A DNA stretch of 64,000 bases from Microvelia longipes (taxonomy: Eukaryota > Arthropoda > Insecta > Hemiptera > Veliidae). Below the pieces are notes generated by a model, which searched no databases, was not told the DNA's origin, and worked only from the letters and a program-made list of their open reading frames with translations. The stretch's first letter is position 1. The number at the start of each line of letters is the position of its first letter. The position numbers were made by a program, and so were the translations under genes. Shown piece by piece: positions 41,590-53,985 of this stretch. The DNA lies in contig JACMZG010000008.1 of NCBI GenBank assembly GCA_018340805.1, positions 29,115,369-29,179,368 of the forward strand. Direction: 5' to 3'.

Positions 41590-42740
41590 TAAACTCATAC
41601 TTTTAAATAAAGGCGGCACGGTCGTAGTTGTCATTGGTTCTTGATGTCACGTGATCTCGTGAAATCAGTTCTCAACGAGAACGCCGAATGTCGTTTGCTT
41701 TTGAACAGGTGTCTCCAGGACTCGGTTTCGACCGGGTCTCGGTCCAAATTTAACGTTATGTTTAATTTTAATTCCTTTATCGATTGGTAAAAGTATTATG
41801 AGATTGGTGTTCAAACCCGCCAAGTTGTGGTAGTTTATTGTTGGAAATTAGATTATTGTTTTACTTTTTGGATTAATTTGACAACGTTTGAACCCTTCAA
41901 TGAAGGTAAGCCTCGTTATTTGTCAATTGATTCTATTCTAAAGTTATCTGTCTTTCACTTTCATGTTTTAGATTTGCATTGTCTAAATTCTCTCGTTATT
42001 TTTTTAGTGTTTTTTTTGTACGGCTTATGTAAAATGTGGAAGTCTCTCTGTCTTTATTGGTCCTAAGAAGTAAGCCATGTTGACCACCTGCTTCACAGGA
42101 GTTGCCACCAACCAGCCATCATTGTTTAAGTTCTAAGATATAATAATCATAATATAAATATAAATGGTTAAGTAGGTCAATACAAGATCGAATGTAAGAT
42201 GTGAAATAAATGTAATGTCTTAGTTAAGGACCTGGTTAAAGCCATTTAACAGCTCTTAGATTTCATAATAAATGCTTATCTGCTATTTCATTAATTATAA
42301 GATACTAAAAGAATAGTGCTATTTATTTGAGTTCTAAGTTAAGATTACCTGACCTAGTAAACTTTATAAGATCTTTGGGATTGTTTTCCTAAATGAATTC
42401 TTTTCAAAGAACCTGGCGCTATTCAATGTACTGATAAGTACCCATTACTTAAGTCTGTGAAGTCCTGGAGGACTCAGTCCTGTTATCATTTACTGGTTAA
42501 ATTTGAAGAGGTAAGCCCTAGATAGATGAGCCACCTACTACCGATCTGAGTGGGCATTGTTCAGTTTTACTGTAACAATCTAGCGTTCCACCGTAAAAGA
42601 TATTGATCGTGAAACATTAAATTACCAAAAGACTTTATAAATCTTCTTCATTAATTAATTATACTATAAAAATTTATGAATGTAATAGTGTTGCAGTTCG
42701 TCTGTCTAAAACATTAAACTTTCGGGAATATCATAATCAT
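41590..42740. other. Long stretch without a supported gene
   Basis: Includes a GC-richer patch at 41,600-41,760 ('cgagaacgccgaatgtcg', 'ctcggtttcgaccgggtctcgg'). A short plus-strand frame at 41,827-42,066 has no recognisable domain. It is treated as intron of the P-like gene. Confidence 0.4.
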
Positions 42741-42748
42741 AGTATTAC

Positions 42749-42835
42749 CTGGCTGAATGGCCATTTCATCAAATACTATCGCACAGTATTTATTAACATT
42801 ATTTACATCTACGTCTACACCATTTTAAATTGACT
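42749..42835 (-). pseudogene. P-like transposase exon: FDEM catalytic block
   Basis: NVNKYCAIVFDEMAIQP with donor GTAATA at 42,748. 'fDEm.i' contains the first catalytic Asp of P-type transposases. Confidence 0.7.
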
Positions 42836-43099
42836 GTTATGTACTTAGAGTTGTCTAGGCTCATAGGAACACTTCGGAGAAGTTTATTTAGGGTGCACTT
42901 TGAAGGAAGTCTAAATAAGGGGTGCAAAAACTTATAACCTCGCGGGCTGTATTTATATATCGCTGTGGCTAATATCTGAAATCAGAAAAAAATCACTCTT
43001 ATGCTACATTATAACTATTATATTGATAACTATTGTACTAAAATTTATGCGTCAATAGAATTTGTACAAGTCATTTCCAAACCTTCTCATCTAATGTAT

Positions 43100-43320
43100 A
43101 TCTTAGTCCTCTTCTTTTTCAAAATGCTCTCATGCTCTCTTTTCTTATTCAACTGCATCAGCACAAATCTCTGCACCTCTGGTTTTAATTTTGTTAATGC
43201 CTCTTGAAATGAACTAGACATAAGTTTGTGTTTTTGAGTACTATCACTTGCTGAGCTTATTTTGTCCCTAATTTTCTTGACTCGCCTAACTATTTTCTTG
43301 ATTTTGGGATTTTACTATAA
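43100..43320 (-). pseudogene. P-like transposase exon: coiled coil, HTH start
   Basis: KKIVRRVKKIRDKISSASD, LTKLKPEVQRFVLMQLNKK, then LRYTLDEKVWK in a different frame from the previous segment, as in the Leu-zipper and 'RYs.e.K' region of P transposases. Confidence 0.6.
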
Positions 43321-43362
43321 GTCTTTTTGTTCTTTCGAATTGTTGCAGGTTCAAGTCCTGAA

Positions 43363-46300
43363 ATATCATTTGATACTACCGAGTTTTTGCAAAACGAATA
43401 GTTGACACAATATAATTGTGCGAGAGACACCTAGGAAATGTAACAAGCAAAATGCAATGCTACATCTGGGAACTGTTCCATCATTCGACATTCGTCATCA
43501 TTGATGGCTCGACATAATGTCATGTCCCACTCTGTTTCGTTACGTCTAACTCATCAGGGCGCCGACAGAGCCTGAACTCACTCTGACCTTCAATTAATTC
43601 CGAAGAATATAATGTGAAGTACTTACCAGAGACGAGCGGTGCTCTCTTACCGCCATGCATGGCAAGCAAAACATATATCATTTGATACTACCGAGTTTTG
43701 CAAAACATGAATAGTTGACACAATATAATTGTGCGAGAGACACCTAGGAAATGTAACAAGCAAAATGCAATGCTACATCTGGGAACTGTTCCATCATTCG
43801 ACATTCGTCATCATTGATGGCTCGACATAATGTCATGTCCCACTCTGTTTCGTTACGTCTAACTCATCAGGGCGCCGACAGAGCCTGAACTCACTCTGAC
43901 CTTCAATTAATTCCGAAGAATATAATGTGAAGTACTTACCAGAGACGAGCGGTGCTCTCTTACCGCCATCATGCATGGCAAGCAAAACATATATCATTTG
44001 ATACTACCGAGTTTTGCAAAACATGAATAGTTGACACAATATAATTGTGCGAGAGACACCAAGGAAATGTAACAAGCAAAATGCAATGCTACATCTGGGA
44101 ACTGTTCCATCATTCGACATTCGTCATCATTGATGGCTCGACATAATGTCATGTCCCACTCTGTTTCGTTACGTCTAATTCAACAGGGCGCCGACAGAGC
44201 CTGAACTCACTCTGACCTTCAATTAATTCCGAAGAATATAATGTGAAGTACTTACCAGAGACGAGCGGTGCTCTCTTACCGCCATCATGCATGGCAAGCA
44301 AAACATATATCATTTTGATACTACCGAGTTTTGCAAAACATGAATAGTTGACACAATATAATTGTGCGAGAGACACCTAGGAAATGTAACAAGCAAAATG
44401 CAATGCTACATCTGGGAACTGTTCCATCATTCGACATTCGTCATCATTGATGGCTCGACATAATGTCATGTCCCACTCTGTTCGTTACGTCTAACTCATC
44501 AGGGCGCCGACAGAGCCTGAACTCACTCTGACCTTCAATTAATTCCGAAGAATATAATGTGAAGTACTTACCAGAGACGAGCGGTGCTCTCTTACCGCAT
44601 CATGCATGGCAAGCAAAACATATATCATTTGATACTACCGAGTTTTGCAAAACATGAATAGTTGACACAATATAATTGTGCGAGAGACACCTAGGAAATG
44701 TAACAAGCAAAATGCAATGCTACATCTGGGAACTGTTCCATCATTCGACATTCGTCATCATTGATGGCTCGACATAATGTCATGTCCCACTCTGTTTCGT
44801 TACGTCTAACTCATCAGGGCGCCGACAGAGCCTGAACTCACTCTGACCTTCAATTAATTCCGAAGAATATAATGTGAAGTACTTACCAGAGACGAGCGGT
44901 GCTCTCTTACCGCCATCATGCATGGCAAGCAAAACATATATCATTTTGATACTACCGAGTTTTGCAAAACATGAATAGTTGACACAATATAATTGTGCGA
45001 GAGACACCTAGGAAATGTAACAAGCAAAATGCAATGCTACATCTGGGAACTGTTCCATCATTCGACATTCGTCATCATTGATGGCTCGACATAATGTCAT
45101 GTCCCACTCTGTTTCGTTACGTCTAATTCAACAGGGCGCCGACAGAGCCTGAACTCACTCTAACCTTCAATTAATTCCGAAGAATATAATGTGAAGTACT
45201 TACCAGAGACGAGCGGTGCTCTCTTACCGCCATCACTCATGGCATACAAAACATATCATTTTGATACTACCGAGTTTTGCAAAACATGAATAGTTGACAC
45301 AATATAATTGTGCGAGAGACACCAAGGAAATGTAACAAGCAAAATGCAATGCTACATCTGGGAACTGTTCCATCATTCGACATTCTTCATCATTGATGGC
45401 TCGACATAATGTCATGTCCCACTCTGTTTCGTTACGTCTAACTCATCAGGGCGCCGACAGAGCCTGAACTCACTCTGACCTTCAATTAATTCCGAAGAAT
45501 ATAATGTGAAGTACTTACCAGAGACGAGCGGTGCTCTCTTACCGCCATCATGCATGGCAAGCAAAACATATATCATTTGATACTACCGAGTTTTGCAAAA
45601 CATGAATAGTTGACACAATATAATTGTGCGAGAGACACCTAGGAAATGTAACAAGCAAAATGCAATGCTACATCTGGGAACTGTTCCATCATTCGACATT
45701 CGTCATCATTGATGGCTCGACATAATGTCATGTCCCACTCTGTTTCGTTACGTCTAACTCATCAGGGCGCCGACAGAGCCTGAACTCACTCTGACCTTCA
45801 ATTAATTCCGAAGAATATAATGTGAAGTACTTACCAGAGACGAGCGGTGCTCTCTTACCGCCATCATGCATGGCAAGCAAAACATATATCATTTGATACT
45901 ACCGAGTTTTGCAAAACATGAATAGTTGACACAATATAATTGTGCGAGAGACACCTAGGAAATGTAACAAGCAAAATGCAATGCTACATCTGGGAACTGT
46001 TCCATCATTCGACATTCGTCATCATTGATGGCTCGACATAATGTCATGTCCCACTCTGTTTCGTTACGTCTAACTCATCAGGGCGCCGACAGAGCCTGAA
46101 CTCACTCTGACCTTCAATTAATTCCGAAGAATATAATGTGAAGTACTTACCAGAGACGAGCGGTGCTCTCTTACCGCCATCATGCATGGCAAGCAAAACA
46201 TATATTTTGATACTACCGAGTTTTGCAAAACATGAATAGTTGACACAATATAATTGTGCGAGAGACACCTAGGAAATGTAACAAGCAAAATGCAATGCTA

Positions 46301-47778
46301 CATCTGGGAACTGTTCCATCATTCGACATTCGTCATCATTGATGGCTCGACATAATGTCATGTCCCACTCTGTTTCGTTACGTCTATCTCATCAGGGCGC
46401 CGACAGAGCCTGATCTCACTCTGACCTTCAATTAATTCCGAAGAATATAATGTGAAGTACTTACCAGAGACGAGCGGTGCTCTCTTACCGCCATCATGCA
46501 TGGCAAGCAAAACATATATCATTTTGATACTACCGAGTTTTGCAAAACATGAATAGTTGACACAATATAATTGTGCGAGAGACACCAAGGAAATGTAACA
46601 AGCAAAATGCAATGCTACATCTGGGAACTGTTCCATCATTCGACATTCGTCATCATTGATGGCTCGACATAATGTCATGTCCCACTCTGTTTCGTTACGT
46701 CTAACTCATCACGGCGCTGACAGAGCCTGAACTCACTCTGACCTTCAATTAATTCCGAAGAATATAATGTGAAGTACTTACCAGAGACGAGCGGTGCTCT
46801 CTTACCGCCATCATGCATGGCAAGCAAAACATATATCATTTGATACTACCGAGTTTTGCAAAACATGAATAGTTGACACAATATAATTGTGCGAGAGACA
46901 CCTAGGAAATGTAACAAGCAAAATGCAATGCTACATCTGGGAACTGTTCCATCATTCGACATTCGTCATCATTGATGGCTCGACATAATGTCATGTCCCA
47001 CTCTGTTTCGTTACGTCTAACTCATCAGGGTCTGACAGAGCCTGAACTCACTCTGACCTTCAATTAATTCCGAAGAATATAATGTGAAGTACTTACCAGA
47101 GACGAGCGGTGCTCTCTTACCGCCATCATGCATGGCAAGCAAAACATATATCATTTGATACTACCGAGTTTTGCAAAACATGAATAGTTGACACAATATA
47201 ATTGTGCGAGAGACACCTAGGAAATGTAACAAGCAAAATGCAATGCTACATCTGGGAACTGTTCCATCATTCGACATTCGTCATCATTGATGGCTCGACA
47301 TAATGTCATGTCCCACTCTGTTTCGTTACGTCTAACTCATCAGGGCGCCGACAGAGCCTGAACTCACTCTGACCTTCAATTAATTCCGAAGAATATAATG
47401 TGAAGTACTTACCAGAGACGAGCGGTGCTCTCTTACCGCCATCATGCATGGCAAGCAAAACATATATCATTTGATACTACCGAGTTTTGCAAAACATGAA
47501 TAGTTGACACAATATAATTGTGCGAGAGACACCTAGGAAATGTAACAAGCAAAATGCAATGCTACATCTGGGAACTGTTCCATCATTCGACATTCGTCAT
47601 CATTGATGGCTCGACATAATGTCATGTCCCACTCTGTTTCGTTACGTCTAACTCATCAGGGCGCCGACAGAGCCTGAACTCACTCTGACCTTCAATTAAT
47701 TCAGAATATAATGTGAAGTACTTACCAGAGACGAGCGGTGCTCTCTTACCCTCATGCATCTCTCGCACATTATATGTG
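43363..47778. repeat. Tandem array of ~14 family B units (~315 bp each)
   Basis: Unit starts ('tatcatttgatactaccgag') lie near 43,364, 43,676, 43,992, 44,308, 44,623, 44,939, 45,254, 45,571, 45,887, 46,201, 46,517, 46,834, 47,149 and 47,465: spacing 312-317 bp. Units are almost identical (a few substitutions, one or two-base indels). The array ends at 'tctctcgcacattatatgtg', a terminal inverted copy of the unit's 'acaatataattgtgcgagaga'. The exact 12 bp TCAAGTCCTGAA lies at both edges (43,351-43,362 and 47,779-47,790). Each unit can be read on the minus strand for about 75-106 codons, which I take as a by-product of the repeat. Confidence 0.93.
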
Positions 47779-47790
47779 TCAAGTCCTGAA

Positions 47791-48800
47791 TATTGAAAAA
47801 AACAATATAATTAAACTGTCTTCATATTACAAAATTATTACAAATTTCTTTTTTTCCTTCAGTCATATGTATATTTTAAGTAGTGGTGAGCAACATAAAT
47901 TGAATTTTAGAGTGAATTGAATGTAGATTTGTACGTATAGTGCGTCACATTTTAGATTAAACAAATTAAATTTTCAAAACCACAATAAACAAATCCTAAA
48001 CTTAACAAAAATAGTCTCTATACCCTAGTAATTTACCCTTTAAGTTCAGATGCACCAATGATTTTGTCATATTTACTACTGAAATGTGGTAGTTTTATAA
48101 CTAGTTTGGGTAACTTCGATAAGTTAAATTGTTTCAATTTCAAATTGAATTGTTTGTTGTTGTTGTTCAATTTAAATTGTTTCAATACTATAATATAACT
48201 TTTTACAATTGGTAGAAGGAATTCTGGTAACAATATCATTAAATTTAGTTTATTTTTCATTGAGTTTTTGTTTGACATACTTAAACTTTTTTATCCAATT
48301 TTCATAAAATTAACAATGGTATGTCCCTCGAGGTTTTAACTTCTATATGTTTATACAAACTGTCATGTTAAGATATTGAATGGGTCCTTTTAGAAGGTCC
48401 CATAAAAAGGGGTCCTTTTGAATATAGCTTAATAAATTTCACATTATGACCATTTTTCTAAGGTGATTATGTAATGTATGTCCTAATTATAAAAAAATGG
48501 TTATACCATATAATAATAACGAACGTTTAACGCTGAAAGACGATCTAGGTGCGCCACTAAGAATTTTATTTCTTTCTTTTCTTCGTCAAGTTGTTCAAAC
48601 AGCTGGACCTTAAATAAAAATTATATAAATAAGTAAGACCAAATGCTTTATAACGTTAACATGTGTAACTTATTTTTGCATCGAAATTAAATATAAAAAC
48701 AGCCAATGAGTTTCATTTAGTAGTTTTTCACAAATCTATTTGACATGCGGCGGTTGAAAAATGACCATTCATTATACTTTGGAGAATACACTGCTTCTAT
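47791..48800. other. Intron-like stretch; weak gag-like frame at 48,033-48,278 (-)
   Basis: No supported gene. The minus-strand frame contains LPKLVIKLPHFSSKYDKI, a little like the 'LPkl.lP.FsG....w' start of BEL gag. The low-complexity Asn/Lys repeats before it make this weak. Confidence 0.25.
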
Positions 48801-48887
48801 ATGTACTTGAGGATTACAATAAATATATTACAAATATATGAGTGTGCATAATGTTAAGACACTTATAACAAAATATTTCATACTTAC

Positions 48888-48998
48888 TAGACAAAACAGA
48901 AGTAGACGGGAATGAATCACTTATTGCAGCATTTTCAGAAACAATATTAGCAACATTAACCACCTGCTTAGTTCTTTTTTCAAGTTGAGGGTTAGATT
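48888..48998 (-). pseudogene. P-like transposase linker exon
   Basis: 111 bp between ATTTTTAG and GTAAGT. Polar, low-conservation linker (NPQLEKRTKQVVNVANIVSE) such as follows THAP domains. Confidence 0.5.
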
Positions 48999-49141
48999 CT
49001 AAAAATATTAGAAATGAACGTATATAAGTATTAAAAATCATTATTCATCGTGTTCATTTTGGTATAAATAAATCATTTAACAAGTGTATTCAAAATCCAA
49101 TTACTTAAATTATGGTACATGATATAATAAAGTATCATTAC

Positions 49142-49376
49142 CTTGAGGTAAATTTTTAAACGGTATAGCTGATGGTTTTAAATTAGTTCCGCCATTCCGC
49201 TGATTTTTAGAGTAATCTTCATCCACAAAATGAGCTCTGCATACCAGACCTTGCTTATTGTAGCCAATCTTTTCTCCCCACTCTATCCGCAAGGATTCAG
49301 GTTTTTGAGGCACTCTATGGAAGGGTAGCAATTGTAAACTACAATTTTCTATGCAACACTTCCGACTTCGAACCAT
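49142..49376 (-). pseudogene. P-like transposase first coding exon: THAP domain
   Basis: ATG at 49,376. CCIENCSLQLLPFHRVPQKP, then LRIEWGEKIGY, LVCRAHFVDEDY, and LKPSAIPFKNLP. The C-x-C / C-x2-H zinc ligands, the invariant W and the terminal P motif of THAP DNA-binding domains are all present, so this exon is intact. Donor AAG|GTAATG. Confidence 0.82.
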
Positions 49377-49884
49377 GATACCTAAAAATCAAGAGAGTGC
49401 AACAATAAATAAACGCAATCATAAGATATTCTCATTCATAGATGATAGTGAAAACCTTGACAAAGGCAAGTGCATGATAATTTTACGATACTGCTAGTCC
49501 AATATTTTAATAAATTTCGGAATATAACTAAAAGACACATCAAAAATTGGTACAAACGTTATAAACATATCATTATAATAATGAATACTATCTAATGGTC
49601 TATTATAAATAATATGAGAGTGTACTTACCTTTAGGACGTAGGTACTGCAAGTGTTGAAAATGACAGGAGGAAGATCAAAAATTTAAATACTTTGCAAAA
49701 TTATAAAATTGCACAAGAAAAGATAACCTAAGCACAAGATTGCACGTGGTTAAAAAACACCAAGTGACATTGATGACAAGTAGATATGAATCAGTGAATA
49801 TTCTCTAAGATCACCTACATTTCTTAAATTGTTATTGTTACCAAAATTATATTACTCAGATTGAGATAACCTGAAAGGGGACTA

Positions 49885-49892
49885 TAAAACCT

Positions 49893-49944
<52 letters not shown>

Positions 49945-49959
49945 TTACATATATATATA

Positions 49960-50007
<48 letters not shown>

Positions 50008-50046
50008 TTATATATATATATATAATATATATTATATACAATATAC

Positions 50047-50079
<33 letters not shown>

Positions 50080-50095
50080 CTATATATTATATATT

Positions 50096-50138
<43 letters not shown>

Positions 50139-50141
50139 ATA

Positions 50142-50172
<31 letters not shown>

Positions 50173-50180
50173 GTATTATA
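49885..50180. repeat. (AT)n microsatellite, about 300 bp
   Basis: Long imperfect TA tract. The apparent IYIYIY proteins on both strands are artefacts of it. Confidence 0.95.
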
Positions 50181-50349
50181 TATTAATAACAATAGTTAAC
50201 TTTTAAAAATGTACATCGTAATGAGTTGAATGAACCCTAAAGTTTCATTTGAGCTGAATGAAAATGGTCCGGAAGACCATTCAAAGTACGAATACTGGTA
50301 CCCTCAATAATTTTTATCGTTTTTTCACGTTTATAACTACAAAATAATT

Positions 50350-50510
50350 CTGGGTGAATTTTCTTTAGAATGCGTGTTTCCGTGCTTAACAACCCATTCT
50401 TGCCTAAGGTTCTGGTTTATGCTTTATGACCTAAGCAGTTACTCAATTATCAAGCACTGCTCGCACCTAATTGTCAGTATTTTTCAGAGGAAATGCGCTA
50501 AAACCTTTAA
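50350..50510. repeat. Family C single arm
   Basis: 'gggtgaattttctttagaatgcgtgtttcc' to 'cagtatttttcagaggaaatgcgc', equivalent to one arm of 27,239-27,680. Confidence 0.65.
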
Positions 50511-50547
50511 AGATAACACTAACTAAATAAAATTTGGGAATTAGATA

Positions 50548-52165
50548 GTATATGTATTAGAGAATCACCTTTGAAAATTGAAGATGATATTACTGATAAT
50601 AAAGAAAAAGCGCAAATTAATAGAGAATTTAGCTGCAAGGCCGAAAAATTAAGAGAAACAATAAATAAACAGGACATGGTCGAAGATACTGCTTATTTAT
50701 CGAAGATAGAAGTGTTTGGTATGAAATGGAACACAACAAAGGATACAGTGCAGTTAAAAGATTCTTATAAACTAGATATTTCGGAAATTAAATAAAAAAT
50801 AGATATTTTAAAGTACATCGCCTCATTTTTTGATCCGTTAAGTTTAATAGTGCCAGTTATACTTATAGGAAAAATATTGTTAAAGGATCTTTGGGTTAAA
50901 AAATTTAATTTGGGTGAATTGTTAACAGAAGAATTACTTAGTAAATGGAAATATATATATTTAAGAGGTTGTTCAGCATCAGAATTAGCATCATATAATA
51001 CGTGGTGGAATGGACCAACTTGGTTAAACAAAGAAGATGATCAGTGGCCTGAGTGGCAAATCCCACCTGAGGATAAAGTTATTGTACAGGATGTTCAAGT
51101 TTCTTATGCTAGTGTTATTAATGATAATAAAATATCCCCCTTTGAAATCGATGAACTTCAAATATCATCTTATAGAAAACTCATTAGAGTGACGGGAATA
51201 TGTTATAGCTTTATTTATAAAATAAAAAAAGATCAAGTTTCTGTTGGTAAAATATTTGAAAAAAGTGAAAAGCAATGGATAAAGTATAAACAGGAAAAAT
51301 ATTGAAAACGTACTTAAAGATATGAAATTAGGAAGAAAAATTCCATTACAGTATCAGTTAGGCTTATTTTTAGATAAAGATAATATTCTTAGATGTTCGG
51401 GAAGAATTCAAAACGCAGACATTTCCTATAGTCAAAAGTTTCCAATATTATTACCGCCAAAAGTTTATTTTTCAAAATTAGTTGTATTAAATATTTATAA
51501 AAGAAATTTTCACGCCGGAGTATCACATATATTAGCCGAAATGCGTAAATAATTTTGGATTCCTAGGGGAAGAACTTTCATAAATATCATTTTAAAACAG
51601 TGTACAGTTTGTAAAAAATTAGACGGGGGACCTTATAAGATGCCATTGTTCCCACCCCTACCAAAATTTTTTAGAGTTACAAAAAATATAGCATTTACAA
51701 ATGTCGAATTAGACTACTTTGGGCCGTTGTATTTTAAATTTTTAGATTCAAAAGAGAAATGTTGGGTATGTTTATTTACTTGCTTAAGTACTAGAGCAAT
51801 TCATTTAGAGCAATTCATATGACACGACAGCATGCGAATTCCTTCACTGTTTACGCAGATTTGTTGCGATAAGGGGAAAGCCTTCTCTAATATTATCAGA
51901 TAACGCAAAACAGTTCCATCTTAGTAGTTCATTAATAGCGAAAGAAGAAATTCACACATTGACAGACATAGAGACTCAAAATTACTGCACAGAAAACTTA
52001 AAACTCTTTACTGCAGACTTTTTGGGAGTAAAGACAAATATCTTAGAGAACAACGAAACAGGTCAAGTATCAGTAACAAAAAAACGCTTACTTGACACAT
52101 GGAAAAAAGACCAAACTATTTTAAACCAATTTTGGACAATATGAAGAGACCAGTACTTTGCAGCC
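50548..52165 (+). pseudogene. BEL/Pao pol relic 2: A17-like region, integrase, DUF5641-like end
   Basis: EVFGMKWNTTKDTVQL and SFFDPLSLIVPVILIGKILL (after an in-frame stop), WWNGPTWL, then GLFLDKDNILRCSGRI, HAGVSHILAEMR, CTVCKKLDGGPYK (integrase zinc region), VELDYFGPLYFK (first catalytic Asp), FTCLSTRAIHLE, and after frame breaks NILENNETGQVSVTKK and DTWKKDQTILNQFW (C-terminal domain). The RT core upstream and a large part of the DDE core are absent. It is a different family from the element at 29,319. Confidence 0.78.
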
Positions 52166-52189
52166 TTAATAGACCAAGAGCCCAGGGGT

Positions 52190-52425
52190 GTTTTGTTAAT
52201 AAAAAGTGTAATGGCTGGAACCGGTCTCAATTTTTCGTAAATATCTTCCTGAACAAGGATCTGCAATTCTGCCGACTCGTATCGGATGGGTGTCCCAGGC
52301 AGAACGCACTTTACATGTCAAATTTACCACCGAAGTTAATAAAAAGTGTAATGGCTTGAAACGGGTTTGATTTTTCGTAAATACCTTCCTGAACAAGGAT
52401 CTGCATTTCTGCTGACTCATTTGTG
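52190..52425 (+). repeat. Tandem duplication, ~138-bp period, within BEL-2 end
   Basis: 'ttaataaaaagtgtaatggc' ... 'cttcctgaacaaggatctgc' occurs at 52,197-52,275 and again at 52,335-52,420 with about 10% difference. Confidence 0.85.
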
Positions 52426-52448
52426 CGAAGACACCATTTTGGCGGGAG

Positions 52449-53229
52449 TGTCGCTATAGCGATGAATTTAAATTTCATCTTTATTTTTATTTGTTATTGT
52501 TTACTTTCTTGTCAAATTGTAAAGATAAAAAGATTAGTGTCACATTAGAAGGCATCGAAGAAACCAAACTCTCTTTTATGTAATTTAGTAGTAGTTAACT
52601 AGGAATCAGGGCACTAACTATGTACATAATATTTACAAAATAGGTAAATTGCTCGAGCAATGATTAAAAATATAACGAGCCAAGCGAGCATTGACCCGTC
52701 CGCAGAAGGTAGGCAGAAAACCCAAGGTTGTTCAACACAGCTTGGTAACCATTAAGCGTTCTTCAATTTCAGCTTAAAAACACTTTTAACGATCTTCTAA
52801 AGATGTCGGATAACTTGTTCATTGCGTTGCAAGCAGATTAACGAGTTTGATGGAATTTGATGGACAACCGCTTGAACAGGTTATCATTGATACAACATTT
52901 CTTGGAGCTGATGAATAAAATAACCGGTGCAAGGTAAAGAAGAAAAGGAAGAATTAAGAAAGATCACTTTGTTTACGAACGTGTGAATCTACAGGTGTTA
53001 TTTGCCGAATTAGCCGGCGTTAATTTAAAAGTAATTATAAAATAGCGGTGGAAATGGTGAGAATAGATGACAGAAGATCCTCGGAGGATGTCCTTAAGAG
53101 AAGACCTAAAATAAAGTGTAAAAACTGTTAAGTGTGTTGTGTCTGTGTACCTAAAACTAGACAAAATTTAATGAGAGAAAATTAAGGAAGTTACTTAAAA
53201 TGTATATACAACTGTTTAGTCACAAGCCT
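52449..53229 (+). other. Possible BEL-2 3' LTR and unassigned sequence
   Basis: 'ttttggcgggag' followed by TGTCGCTATAGCG at 52,449 looks like a purine tract and the start of a 3' LTR. I could not find its end or a partner. The rest, to 53,229, holds no gene I recognise. Confidence 0.4.
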
Positions 53230-53606
53230 AAACATATAATAAACAAGTAACTTGCACCCTATGCAAAAAAATATATAAATTTAATAACTCTACAACAACT
53301 ATGAAATCCCATTTAAAACAAAATCATCCGTATGCACTATACAACAAACAGACACAAGTAGTCAGTGAAGTCAAAAATGAAGAGCTTCCTGATGAGCCAG
53401 AAGAAATTAATCAAACTTTGAAATTTTCTCTACTAATAATCACATTGAAACCTGTAATTCAAATTCAAACCAGACGGTTTATGAATTAACTCTAAATACA
53501 CAAAATGTGAGTAAACAGTTATATTTGTCTTCTAAAAAGCCGATGACAGATCAAATTAAGTCAAAGGTTGACAATGCCCTTTTAAAATGATAACAATAGA
53601 TTATCA

Positions 53607-53953
53607 TTTTATAGATTACTTTGTTTGATAGCAATAAAATTAATCACAATTATGAAACGAGGCATAAAAACGCTCTAAAACCAGATAAACATAAAAGTAG
53701 TTTGTATGAGAATTCCACTCATTATAAAGTAGTGCAAGTCATCAATGCTATACAGCTACATACAAGGAAAAGTATGATTTGCAAGATGAAAGTACTTAGA
53801 TGTAATAAAGGCTTTCTTATAGAAAAAGTTCTTTATAACATGAAAGAATTTTTTGATGAAATTATACATTTAAAGTAGCACTGTATGTGCGGTATAATTT
53901 GATTTCTTATATGTATATGTGTAATATATATATATATATATATATATAATATG

Positions 53954-53985
<32 letters not shown>

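Larger units (their letters stand above)
39390..49376 (-). pseudogene. P-element / THAP9-like transposase gene, exons spread over 10 kb
   Basis: Minus strand. Exons found: 49,142-49,376 (THAP domain), 48,888-48,998 (linker), about 43,100-43,320 (coiled coil and start of HTH), about 42,749-42,835, 41,133-41,221, about 40,370-40,673, about 39,905-40,050, about 39,390-39,575. Splice sites at the identified junctions are GT-AG, and the tested junction (41,133 to 40,673) joins in frame to AMIFMARG...NWKQP. Catalytic-core motifs of the P family are in order: IVFDEMAI, GFVDFGD, KNWKQPLGF, DPPHLIKSLKNNL. There is a stop after NNLLDKD, a frame problem in the coiled-coil exon, and a shortened middle part. 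It was once a cut-and-paste GTP-using transposase or a domesticated copy of one, and now looks dead. A satellite array sits between the linker and coiled-coil exons. Confidence 0.8.

Noticed and set aside
41827..42066. 79-residue plus-strand hydrophobic frame as a membrane protein
   Set aside because: Begins without ATG, T-rich codons give hydrophobic residues by composition, and there is no motif.
44149..46678. Repeated minus-strand proteins of 75-106 residues in the satellite
   Set aside because: Each is one repeat unit read in an open frame and ends at the same stop; there is no homology, no start conservation, and they occur only because the unit is short of stops on that strand.
43363..47778. 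Regularly spaced repeats suggesting a CRISPR array
   Set aside because: The repeat unit is ~315 bp with no unique spacers, in a eukaryotic transposon-rich context; it is a satellite.
49824..50192. 122-residue IY-repeat protein and its plus-strand partner
   Set aside because: Pure translation of an (AT)n microsatellite.
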